Part shown: positions 1 through 11,566 of the stretch, one piece after another
Position numbering within the stretch: the stretch's first letter is position 1
Layout of the letters: each line of letters opens with the position of its first letter
Origin: Dendrobium chrysotoxum
Taxonomy: Eukaryota; Streptophyta; Magnoliopsida; Asparagales; Orchidaceae
Length of the DNA stretch: 64,000 nt
NCBI GenBank assembly: GCA_019925795.1
Contig: CM034312.1
Span: 900,501 to 964,500, forward strand
Direction of reading: 5' to 3'
Position numbers and translations under genes: made by a program
Notes under the pieces: model-generated
Database searches by the model: none
The model's input: only the letters and a program-made list of their open reading frames with translations
Told to the model about the DNA's origin: nothing

Positions 1-1402
1 CTCTAGATGCCGCTAGAGCCCAAAGGAAAACCTAAATCTAAGAGATCTCAAATTTCAGCCAAATTCAAGATGCCCTAACCCTAGGAAAACAAACTATTTA
101 ATGCATACAAATCAAAAAGAAATCCCTAAACGGTCCCTACATTCAAATTTCCCTCTCAAATCCCTAAAAAATCATTCCTAAAACAGCCCCTTGGACCCGG
201 CGGCCCGATCGTTGCGTGCAGAGAGGCGGAGCTTTTCCGCCTGTTTTGCGTAAGCCGGTCCCGTCGGCCGGTCCAATGGACCGGTCTAACAGAAAGTTAT
301 CTAATTGGATTTCAAATTTAAAATTTGAAATTCAAATACTTTCTTAATCCTAAAACTTAAATTCGGAAACCTCCTTATTTAATTAAATCTGAGATTAAAA
401 TCAGATTTGACTTAAATCCCTAATTATTCTTTGGGGCCCACCTACTTAAAGCAAAACTCCCTCTCTTCCCTCTCTACATGGCCGGCCCCCCTTCCCCTTG
501 GTTTTCTCTCTCCAATTCAAGTTAAATCACAATTAAAGCTCCACAATCCCCTCCTCTAACCGCCCCCCTTCCCTAGCCCATTAACGGATTAATTTGAAAC
601 TCAATTTAATTCCCTCCCTCCCATTATGTAAATTTGAAATTAATTTCAGGTTTTCCAAAATTACTTCCTCCTCTTTTCTCCTAAACCCTTTCCCCTTCCC
701 TAACCCTAGCCTTACCCGCCCCTCTTCCTCTTCACCCACTACCTCACGTTGCTGCCCTTCTTTACCCCTTCAAACCGGCGGATTCCCCAAAGCACCACCA
801 CCAAGAGAGCTTCAATGGTCATGGATGGCCGATCCTGAGATCGACCACGTATTCGCCTACAACAACCAAGGAGAAGTTGATATTCTATTATCTCCTTTCT
901 TTGATCCAAATTGGGAGCACGATGATTCGGTAGAAGACTACGTTGATTGCATACTCTTTCAACTCACTAAGACGTTTGACGAACAAAGGCCAAAGGAACA
1001 TTGGCTCATCGCCGGCCGAACACCTTCCTCCACTTCTCCAGTTACTTCTCCGGCGGACAAAGCATTACGTGTCACTTGTCTCGTGGTGGCATCACTTGGA
1101 TTGCTTCTTCCCATTTTCCGCTAAATCTACTATCAATCAAGAAAGAGGGAACTCAAGGTGAAAACGTCTTGATGTTACGCCGTGGATTTTTGTGTTATCG
1201 CCATTAGCTTACTTCTTATTTTTGTTAATTACTTGCAAGTGCTTCGTTAATTTCCATTGTAACTGATTGATTTTACTTAATCTTTAACGACAAATTCCAA
1301 CATCTTCAATTGGTGAAACATAAGTTTTATATTAGCAAAACTAAAGTTCAAATTCATTATTAATTTCCAAATCATTTTTGTTCACTTGTATGTTTCACAT
1401 CA
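1..1402 (+). repeat. 5' LTR (partial) of the CRM-type element
   Basis: Positions 292-1402 are nearly identical to 6992-8102. The end (CACATCA at 1396-1402) is followed three bases later by the primer-binding site. Positions 1-291 do not resemble the corresponding part of the 3' LTR. They hold two GC-rich palindromes instead: AGGCGGA/TCCGCCT near 213-234, and CCGGTCCA/TGGACCGG near 268-285. This part may be a different LTR variant or a foreign insertion. Confidence 0.75.
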
Positions 1403-1405
1403 TCT

Positions 1406-1417
1406 TGGTATCAGAGC
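1406..1417 (+). other. Primer-binding site, tRNA-iMet type
   Basis: TGGTATCAGAGC lies three bases after the 5' LTR end. It is complementary to the 3' end of plant initiator methionine tRNA, the usual minus-strand primer of CRM and many other Ty3/gypsy elements. Confidence 0.9.
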
Positions 1418-1766
1418 ATGGTAGGCATAGGTAACACATGCTAGAAAATATCCTAGGAGTTTACCTAACCAACCATGTGTTTGTTTGCATGCACCCATTT
1501 ACTCTGATAAATTAATTTGTAGTGTTTGCTTGCTGTCCAAAAAATTTCTGCAGCGTTTAGAGAGCTTTAGGTGACCTTAACCTAGTGTTTTAGGTGCTGT
1601 CCACATCCTAAAATCCTTCCTAAACACCTAGGCAACTTCACCAACTGCTGTAGTTTGCTGTCCACACAAGATCTGCACCATTCAGTTGCATTAGGAGCAT
1701 TTCATTTTAGTGTCTAGGTGCTGTCCTTTCCCCCTTTACCTCCCCTAGTGTTCCCAACTTCTACCC

Positions 1767-4700
1767 ATGGATCCGGAACAAATTCAGGCGACTTTAGACC
1801 TTATTGTTGGTCAATTGGGAACGGTTACTCAGCAAATTAGAAACACCCAAACTGATTTAGTGGACTTTAAACGCCAAACTGGTGAGCGACTAGATAACAT
1901 AGAACGGACAGGACATGGACATCATACCCTTTACACTCCCTCGAGACCACCGTCCTCGTATGCTGGAGAAGGCCGATCCGAAGACGTCCCACCTCGGGAT
2001 CCTTACCGATATGATAACCCTAGACCTTGTAGGGAACCTGTAGATCCTACCTAGAGCGATAATGATACCCACTTGCTTAAGAACATCAAGATTGACGCTC
2101 CTTCCTTCGATGGTACGTTAGAACCCCAAGTCTTCCTCGACTGGCTCAAGGGCATGGATAGTTACTTTAAGTGGTATAACATTTCGGAGATGAGAAATGT
2201 TAGATTCGCCGAAATGAAATTGACTAGTAGAGCAAACCAATACTGGACCAACCTTGAACATATGCGCGAGACCCGAGGGGAGTATCCCATCACAGACTGG
2301 AGGACCATGAAACAAAAACTCAAGCAGAAGTACCTTCCCCCATCCTACTATCCCAAGCTGTTAGATCATTGGAATAGGTTGACCCAGGGTAGAAAATCGG
2401 TCAAAGAATACATTTCTGCCTTTGATGACTTTATGATCCGCTGTAGCGGTGAAGAAACCACCACCCCTACTCAACTGCTGTCAATGTTTAGAGCTGGACT
2501 TAGAGAGGACCTTAGGAATGAATTGTTTGCTCGTGGAATTACTACTTTGGAGGCTGCTTGTAGTCTTGTGTTGGACTTGGAAGAGTCTAGGACTCACTCC
2601 CATTCGCAGCACCTAGACTCCCGCCCACCTCCGTTTAGAGCTTCTTCCAGTCAACCCCAAAGCCGACCCACTGGCCCTGTGAGCAACCGATCTACTGCTA
2701 ACCCAACCCAACCTAGCCCTGACTTTAGAGGTAAGACTCCTGAGCGTGACACTCCCAAAGCCACTTCGGGGACCAAGTGTTATAGGTGTCATGGTTATGG
2801 GCATATTGCCTCGTAGTGCTCAAGTCCATACAAGGTTACCATAATCGAAGAAGTGGTAGACGAGGAGGAAGAGCCGACACCGATTTGGTTCATCATGTTG
2901 ACGATGACGAAGACTTCTTCGGTGATGAGAACCCCGTGGAGTTACAAGTTGTTAGATGTGCGTTGTCCCACCCTAAGCCGAGCGATGATTGACGTAGGAC
3001 GTCTATTTTCTACACTTTTATCAAAATTAGGGATAAAAACTGTAAAGTCATCATTGACAGCGGAAGCTGTATCAACGCTGTCTCTTCTACAATGATCACT
3101 AGACTTAACATGAGGTCGACACCCCACCCAAACCCCTATAAGGTTGCTTGGATTAATTCGACTGCCATAGAGATCAAGGATAGGAGCCTTATACCCATAG
3201 AGTTCGTTGGATATCAAGAGAAGATTTAGTGCGACGTTTTAACCATGGATGTGGGTCAAATCATTCTTGGCCGGCTGTGGCTATTGGACAACAATGTCCA
3301 TATCTATGGGAGGACAAACACCTGCGTGTTTGAATATAACTGCAAGAAGATCAAGCTAGTACCAATGTACCATCCCAACCAAAGCCCCATAAGAGTGAAG
3401 TTAAACCTGTTCCTGTTAAACCTAACAAAGAGTTACACTTCCTAACTGCGAAGGAAGTAGAAGTTGGGATCAGTCAAGGATCCCCCATGTATGCCCTTGT
3501 AGCGAAAGAAGTAATTGCTGACCAAGAGGAACCTATTCCCGATGAAGTCAAACCCCTCCTCGAGACTTTTGCTGACATTATCCTTGAAGATTTGCCCAAT
3601 CATCTACCACCCTTTAGGGACATCCAGCATGTCATTGATTTAGTACCCGGAGCTTCTCTGCCCAATCTCCCCCATTATCGTATGAGCCCAACGGAGCATG
3701 CTGAACTTAAGAAGCAAGTAGATAAGCTACTATAATGTGGTTTCATCAAAGAGAGCCTTAGCCCATGTGCCGTCCCTGCACTTTTGACCCCCAAGAAGGA
3801 CGGTTCGTGGCAAATGTGTGTTGATAGCTGTGCTATCAATAAGATTACAGTCAAGTATCATTTCCTCATTCCCCACTTAGATGACATGTTAGATATGATG
3901 ACTGGAGCCACCCTTTTCTCTAAGGTTGATCTTAAAAGCGGTTATCGCCAGATCAAAATTCCCCCCGGCGACGAATGAAAATGACATTTAAAATTAAAGA
4001 TGGATTGTACGAATGGATGGTCATGCCGTTTGGCCTTAGTAACGCCCCTAGCACTTTCATGAGAGTTATGACTCAAGTTCTTCACCCGTTTTTAAGAAAA
4101 TTCGTCGTGGTCTATTTTGATGATATCCTAATCTATAGTAGTTTGGTGGATCAACATTTAAATCATCTGAAACAAGTCTGTGAGGTTTTGAGGAAAAAAT
4201 AATTGTATGCAAATTCAAAGAAGTGTATGTTCCTCACAGATAGTGTCACTTTTGTCGGATTCATAATATCTTCCCAAGGAATATCAGCCGACCTAGAGAA
4301 AGTGCGAGCGATTAATGAGTGACCTGAACCAAAGAACATCAGAGACGTTCGGAGTTTTCATGGATTGGCCACCTTCTATCGGAGGTTTATTAGGAATTTT
4401 AGCACAGTAGTGGCACCCATAACTGATTGTCTGAAGAAGGGAGACTTTCATTGGACCTTAGCTGCCGCTAGAGCATTCGAGGAAATTAAAAAGAGAATGG
4501 TAGAGGCCCCAATTATGCGTCTACCTGATTTTTCTAAGGTTTTTGAAGTCACTTGTGATGCATCTGGTATTGGTATAGGAGGAGTTTTATGGTAAGAGGG
4601 ACATCTGTAGCATATTTTAGTGAGAAGTTAAATGATATCCGACAGCAATACTCTACTATGATAAGGAATTTTATGCGATCATTCAATCCCTTAGGTATTG

Positions 4701-6461
4701 GAGACACTACTTACTGCCTTAAGAATTTGTTATATTTTCGGACCATGAAGCCTTGCGATACATTAATTCTCAAAAGAAACTTAACGCCCGACACGGAAGA
4801 TGGTTGAATTCTTGCAAGAATGAGGGCTGACGTAATTGAATTTGAGCAGGTTAAAGAGGATTATAAGGATTGCCTTGACTTTAAGGATGTCTATTTGCTA
4901 CTTTGTACTGGAAGTGATCGTATGGTCAATAATTTCGTTTTGGATGATGGATATGTATTCAAATCCTTGAATCTCTATATCCCTAGCACGTCTCTGCGAG
5001 AATTTCTTGTCTGGGAATTACATGCCGGTGGATTAGCGGGACACTTCGGTCAGTCTAAAATAATTGCCTTAGTTGAACACCGTTTCTTCTGGCCCAGTCT
5101 TAAGAGGGACGTCAGTAGGTTGATTAAAAGATGTCATACTTGTCAACTTGCGAAGCAACGTAAACAGAATACGGGTTGATACACTCCTCTCCCTGTGCCT
5201 AATCAACCCTGGCAAGATGTAAGTATGGACTTTGCCTTAGGACTACCCAAGACCCTTAGGAAGCATGACTCCATTTGCGTGGTAGTTGATAGGTTCTAAA
5301 AAATGGCCCATTTTCTCCCTTGTGCTAAGACCTTCGTTGCTTCCCAAATTGCCAAAATTTACTTTGATGAGATTGTCAGGTTACATGGGTTACCCAAAAC
5401 GATAGTGTCTGACAGAGACGTAAAGTTCACTAGTTATTTTTGGAAGACTCTATGGCATAAAATGGACACCAAACTTCAATTCTCTACGGCCTTCCATCCT
5501 CAAACGGATGGCCAAACCGAAGTTGTCAATAGAAGTCTAAGTGACCTATTAAGAACTTTAGTAAGAGAAAATGTTAGAGATTGGGATTCCAAATTACTTA
5601 TAGCTGAGTTTGCCTATAACAATTCAGTTAACCGAACCACGGGTCTAAGTCATGCTGAGATTGTTTATGGATAACAACCCAAACAACCTATAGATTTGGT
5701 CCCTATGAGTCATAAGGATAGAGCATCTGAGTCTGTATCTGCATTTGCATCACATCTACAAGAATTGCATAAAGAAATTAATAAAAAAAATTGAACAAAG
5801 TAATGCTAATTACAAACTTAATGCGGATCTCAAGAGATGATTCAAAGAATTTGAAGTTGGTGATTTTGTAATGGTTCGGATTCGTTCGGAGCGGTTCCCG
5901 CAAGGGACCTTTAAAAAGTTACATGCGAGAAGCGCGGGGCCCTTCAAGATAATTGCAAAAGTAAATAGTAATGCTTATGTGCTAGACCTTACTGAAGGTT
6001 TTAACATTAATCATACGTTTAACATCGAAGATCTAGTAGCTTTCGAGGGTCCAGAATTTAACCCCTCCAATCCACTAAATAAAGAGCCTTGTGTGAACCT
6101 ACCTGATGAGAACCCTAGCCTACCTCCACTCCCAAACATCCCTACTTTACCCAATGTAGAGAAGGTGGAAGCAATACTTAGTGATGACATTATCTCCACT
6201 AAAGACGGTGGTCGCCAAAGGTATCTAGTTCAATGGACAGGGAAACCAGAGATGGAGAATATGTGGATCGACCGCGAGGAGCTGCAGAGATTGGATCCTG
6301 ACCTATTGGAGTGGTACGAGAGTTCCAAAGATGCTTACTCGACGGGGTCGAGCTTCTTCCCACCTGGGGAGAATGATGAGGACATCGCTAAGAGATTTCG
6401 ACACGTGTACCCGCAACAGAATCGTAAATCGACGGCTACGATTCAAAGTCTTTACTTTTGA
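1767..6461 (+). pseudogene. Decayed gag-pol polyprotein of CRM-type retrotransposon, with chromodomain
   Basis: Gag starts at the ATG at 1767. It shares one frame to 2816 but carries an in-frame TAG at 2052-2054, and a second TAG interrupts the CCHC zinc knuckle near 2779-2817, between the His and the last Cys. The protease core (D-S-G near 3053) follows, then RT with TPKKDGSW near 3783 and YFDD near 4113. A frameshift lies at about 3976, and there are further stops at 3733, 4200 and 4590. RNase H shows the VTCDASG motif near 4549. Integrase has a CHTCQ zinc finger near 5130, SDRD near 5411 and QTEVVNRS near 5512. A chromodomain lies at about 6150-6330 (VQWTGKP, MWIDREEL). The last 29 codons lie inside the 3' LTR. 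The element encodes particle and replication proteins, but no intact product is possible from this copy. Confidence 0.85.
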
Positions 6462-8102
6462 TGCATTTTATTTTACTTTTCAGTTTTCCGAGTTTATCTC
6501 TATGGGGAGTGTTTTTTTATTGTAGCCTTAAGGGCATTTGTGTACTTTGCTTTTGTTGGAGGCCAATATATAGTGGCCATATGCTTTGTAATAGGATGAT
6601 GATTATTATGAATGAATTTCTCTTCTTATTGTTTTGATCTCTTTGTGAGTTCTTTAGGGTGAGTGTAGTACCCGCCAACCTTCGGTGGATTCCAAGGTTC
6701 GTGGTTTATTGTTGTTCGTCGTCATCTCATTCACCACCCTCTTCCCTAACTTAACCAGCCGCCCTCACCATCCTCTTCTCCTCTCCAAACCGATCCCTCC
6801 ATCTTCCCAACACCAAGTCGCCGACCTTGACCCTCCCAACTGCCGGCCGCCTATACCCAGCCGCCGGCCTCCTCCCAGCCGCCGCCCCTTCCCCTTGCCC
6901 AACCTGCCGGCCCCATCCCCCTAGCCAAATCTGAAATCAAAACCCCTTTGGCCATTATCCACTTTCCTAAAATAGGTTTTTAGTTAATTAGGAAAGTTAT
7001 CTAATTGGATTTCAAATTTAAAATTTAAAATTCAAATACTTTCTTAATTCTAAAACTTAAATTTGGAAACCTCCTTATTTAATTAAATCTGAGATTAAAA
7101 TTTAATTTGATTTAAATCCCTAATTATTCTTTGGGGCCCACCTACTTAAAGCCAAACTCCCTCTCTCCTCTCTCTACATGGCCAGATCCCCTTCCCCTTG
7201 GTTTTCTCTCTCCAATTCAAGTTAAATCACAATTAAAGCTCCACAATCCCCTCCTCTAACCGGCCCCCTCACCTAGCCCATTAATAGATTAATTTGAAAT
7301 TCAAATTAATTCCTTCCCTCCCATTATGTAAATCTGAAATTAATTTCAGGTTTTTCAAAATTACTCCCTCCTCTTTTCTCCTAAACCCTTTCCCCTTCCC
7401 TGACCCTATCCTTACCCGCCCCTCTTCCTCTCCACCCACCACCTCACGTTGCCGCCCTTCTTTACCCCTTCCAACCGGCGGATTCCCCAAAGCACCACCA
7501 CCAAGAGAGCTTCAATGGTCATGGATGGCCGATCCTGAGATCGACCACGAATTTGCCTACAACAACCAAGGAGAAGTTGATATTCTATTATCTCCTTTCT
7601 TTGATCCAAATTGGGAGCACGATGATTCGGTAGAAGACTATGTTGATCGCATACTCTTTCAACTCACTACGACGATTGACGAACAAAGGCCAAAGGAACA
7701 TTGGCTCATCGCCGGCCGAACACCTTCCTCCACTTCTCCGGTTACTTCTCCGACAGACAAAGCCTTACGTGTCACTTGTCTCGTGGTGGCATCACTTGGA
7801 TTGCTTCTTCCCATTTTCCGTTAAATCTACTATCAATCAAGAGAGAGGGAACTCAAGGTGAAAACGTCTTGATGTTACGCCGTGGATTTTTGTGTTATCG
7901 CCATTAGCTTACTTCTTCTTTTTGTTAATTACTTGCAAGTGCTTCGTTAATTTCCATTGTAACTGATTGCTTTTACTTAATCTTTAACGACAAATTCCAA
8001 CATCTTCAATTGGTGAAACATAAGTTTTATATTAGCAAAACTAAAGTTCAAATTCATTATTAATTTCCAAATCAATTTTGTTCACTTGTATGTTTCACAT
8101 CA
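6374..8102 (+). repeat. 3' LTR of the CRM-type element
   Basis: It starts TGATGAGGACATC straight after the purine-rich stretch TGGGGAGAA (6365-6373), the likely polypurine tract, and ends CATCA at 8102. Length is about 1729 bp. Positions 6992-8102 match the 5' LTR, but the first 618 bp have no counterpart in the visible part of the 5' LTR. The start was set from TGATG plus the preceding purine tract, not by comparison with the other LTR. Confidence 0.75.
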
Positions 8103-11095
8103 GAATTCTTTAATATATTGTGTTAATGCTAGGGTGTTCTCTTGAAGTGATGCACTGTATGACCTGAATATAGCAGAAGTGTGCAAGCGCTGTTGCAATG
8201 GTGCCTAGGTGCAATGTTAAATAAGCAAGAGTTCCCACATTATGGATGGATGTGAGAAAAAAAGCTATCCATGAAATTATAATTAGGATATAAACTTGAA
8301 TATAGGTTCTCTTACAATCAAATTAATAAAATTAATAGATATTATAATTCATAGGAAGATAAATATTCTATGCATTTAGGAAATTAAATGTGTTGGAGAG
8401 AAGACTAATGAGATTAATAGTTTAGGATTTAAATTATAGTATTTAGGTAGGAGTCATATTAGATAAAAAGTTTGAATTATAATATTGTAGAAATTAATAG
8501 AATCGAAGATAAATTTATAGCTTTAAATATTATTGTTGATGCTAAGATTATTAATATTATAAATATTTATGATTCTTAAATAGGTTTGAATATGTGTTCA
8601 AAATTCAAATTTTAGAATGCCTTAGAAAAATTAATGCAAATGATATCTCTTGAAGAAAGAGTTTTTATTAGAGAAGATTTAAATGGATATATTGGTAGTT
8701 AAAGTGGTAGAAAATTTTAAAAGCATTCATAGTGGCTGTGGGTTTGAAATTACTAATGAAGGTGGTAGGACCATATTAGATTTATTTTAGTTTATGATTT
8801 TATAATTGCTAATATTTTATTTAAGAAAAGAGAGGAGCATCTCATCACTTATAAGAATATATAGTAAATCATATTGATTATTTTCTCATAAGAAAAATAA
8901 ATTGTTTAAATTACAAATATTGTGAAGTCATTTCAAGTGAAAGTTTATATACCCAATATTACTTATTAGTTTTAGACTTTAAGATAAAATGGTAGAATAT
9001 GAAAAGTAAAATAAAATATTCTAAAATTAAATAGGTGCATTTAATGAATGTTAACAAAAAATATTTTTGAGAATAAGATTCAAGATTTCAAAATTTTGAT
9101 TGTGTATGAGAAAGCTAATGTTATGTTGGAGAAAATAGCTAGTGATATTAAGATCTTGTAAAGTATGTGCTTAGGGTATCAGAAGAAAAAACTCCAATTA
9201 TAAAAAGTTGGTATAATCAAAATATGCAAGAAATTAAAAAAAAGAAAATTTGTTATAAAATTGATTTTCATGTAAAAGTTCAGAAAATTGGGAAAGATAT
9301 AGAGGACCCGTAAGGAGTCTAAAAAATAAATATGCGATGTAAAATTTTTATTTTTTAATGATTTATATAATAGATTAAATATTAAGGAGGGTGAAAGGTG
9401 TATAATAAGTTAGCCAAACAAAGAGATATGAGAAGTAAGGATCTAACTCAAGTGAAATGTATTAAGGATGAAGATCAAAAAATATTTTTATTATGAGATG
9501 ATATTCAAGATACGTGGATGAGATATTTCGATAAGCTTTTCAATGAAAATTGTGAGAATATGATTGACTTTAGTGGCCTTGGCACCCTAAAAAAAATATA
9601 AATTTTTATTTTTATCATCATATTAGTAATACCGAAGTTGGAGAGACCTTGAAGAAAATGAAATGTGAAAAAATAGTTGGATATGATGATATTTCAATAG
9701 AGGTGTGAAAATACTTAGGAAATGAAGGAATTTCTTGAATTATTAAACTTTTTAATATTATTTTGAAAATTAAAGGATGTCAGATGAGTGGAGAAGTGTG
9801 TTGATTCCTATTTTTAAGAAAAAATGTGATGCACAAAAGTGTTCGAATTATAGAAGAATTAAGTTAATGTATCATACATTAAAACTATGGGAGAGGCTAA
9901 TTGCATATCCTATGACATGATACTAATGTTTCTCAAAATCAATTTGGATTCTTGTCTAGTAGGTATATTATGAAAGTTATACATTTATTGAGAGGTCTAA
10001 TAGAGAAGTATAGAGAGAATAATGAAGATTTATGTATGATATTTATTGATTTAAAGAAAACATATAAAAAAGTCCTAAGAGAAAAGCTCTAGAGAGTTTT
10101 AGAAAAGAAACAAGTTAACTTATATTCAAACCGTTAAGGATATGTATGCAAGAGTTGTCAATTGTGTTCAAGCACAACGTGGTTTGACCATGTATATTCC
10201 TATTTCACTTGGATTACATCAATGATCAGCTTTAAGCTCATATCTTTTTGCTTTAGTCATGAATATTCCTACTAGATATATGCAAGAGGATGTACCTTGA
10301 TGTATGCTTTTTGCTGATGATATTCTTCTTGTTGATAAGACGAGAGGGAGTTTGAAGGAAAACTTGAATTATGTAGGTTAACCTTAGATTCTAATGATTT
10401 TTGTTTGAGTAGATCCAAAACCGAATACATTAAATATAATTTAAGTAGTAATAAATCTAGTAGGGAGATTATGACTTTGGACGATCAAGTTATTAAAAAA
10501 GTACACATTTTAGATATCTCAGGTCTATTGTTCAAATTAATGGTGAAATAGGTTGGGATATTATTTGTAGGATTCAAGTTGGATGGTTAAAGTGTTGGAA
10601 TGCATCGAAGCTATTGTTTGATAGAAAAATACCCCTCAAACTTAAGGGAAAATTCTATAAAATGGTAGTGAGACCTGCAATGCTTTACGATGTAGAAAGT
10701 TGGCCATTAAAAGAAGCATAAAATTAAGTTAAGTATTGCAGAGATGAGGATGCTTAGGTGGATGAGTGGCTTTACTCTTTTAGATAGAATGCGAGGAAAG
10801 TATATACATAAAAGGTTCGAGTAACTCCAATGGCAGAAAAGATTAGAGAGAATTGTCTTAAATGGTTTGGTCATGTCGGTCTTTTGATGACCTGATTAAA
10901 AGAGTAGACATATTAGATTTGACCTATATTAAGAAAGGTAGAGGTATATTTAAAAACTTATGGTTAAATAGTATTAAAAAGAATAATTTTTTATTAGATT
11001 CAAATGAGAATTTGACTCTTAGACACAATGGAGAAAATGATTCATATAGCCGACCTCACGTAGTGGGATAAAGGCTTGATATTATTGTTGTTGAT
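8103..11095 (+). pseudogene. RTE-clade LINE, badly decayed, 5' end split off by the CRM insertion
   Basis: The segment aligns by eye, end to end, with the better RTE copies at 13276-16175 (+) and 26109-29282 (-). The 5' leader is recognisable at 8103-8260 (TTGTGTTAATGCTAGGG), the endonuclease part from about 8265, the reverse transcriptase with LFADDILLVDK near 10307-10340, and the C-terminal region near 10670-11070. It ends GTAGTGGGATAAAGGCTTGAT followed by a degenerate TTG tail. Almost every frame is interrupted, and only short ORFs survive. The first base sits directly against the CRM 3' LTR, which implies that the LTR element landed inside this LINE's leader. No product is possible. Confidence 0.85.
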
Positions 11096-11351
11096 GATGG
11101 TCCATAAAACACCCTAAATTTGTTTTACAAAAATTTAGAACTAAATGAGACTATTTAATGATTTTTTAAAATCTTTAAAAAAATGAGAACCCTAGCATAA
11201 AGAAGCCTATAATATTTTTAGATTAATTTTGTTATAATCTAAACCCTAAAAACAATGAAACATATACTAGTTAAGTGTGTAGCTATCTAATTGGGGTCCA
11301 ATGGCTACAAGTTACCTAGGGTTTATTTTAGGCGATGAAAATGATTTAATG

Positions 11352-11566
11352 GAGAAATTATTTTGTGCGGAGTCCGGACAGGAAGAACCGTTCGGATTGC
11401 TGCGTATTTATTGAGTATTTATTAAGTATTTGTAAATACTCAGCAAATACTCAATAAATATGCAACAAATCAATAAATACTCAGTCAATACTCAACAAAT
11501 ACACAACAAATGCACAACAAATCTGGACGGTTCTCCCCGTCTGAACTCTGCACAGAATAATTTCTC
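11352..11566. mobile_element. Fold-back MITE, about 215 bp
   Basis: The left arm (GAGAAATTATTTTGTGCGGA from 11352) matches the reverse complement of the right arm ending at 11566 (GAGAAATTATTCTGTGCAGA on the minus strand). Imperfect pairing continues inward past GAAGAACCGTTCGGATT / GAGAACCGTCCAGATT. The centre holds repeats of ACTCAATAAATA/CAACAAATAC type. TTAA lies close to both sides (two bases away on the left, adjacent on the right), but I cannot fix the target duplication. No coding capacity. Superfamily not assigned. Confidence 0.75.

Larger units (their letters stand above)
1..8102 (+). mobile_element. CRM-type Ty3/gypsy chromovirus, decayed, 5' end outside window
   Basis: LTR retrotransposon in the order LTR, initiator-Met primer site, gag, protease, reverse transcriptase, RNase H, integrase, chromodomain, LTR. 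The downstream LTR starts TGATG and ends CATCA, and the polymerase reading frame runs into it; from what I recall of the family both are habits of plant CRM elements, many of which are centromeric. Positions 292-1402 and 6992-8102 match with a constant offset of 6700, so they are the paired LTR segments. The upstream LTR begins before the window. Multiple stops and frameshifts show that it is no longer autonomous. Its right edge abuts RTE LINE sequence, so it probably inserted into that LINE. Clade assignment is by motif recognition only. Confidence 0.85.

Noticed and set aside
594..1124. 176-codon frame in the 5' LTR, repeated at 7294-7824
   Set aside because: Both lie in paired LTR sequence with no known domain. 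The frame probably survives because the LTRs are young and similar; I do not call a gene.
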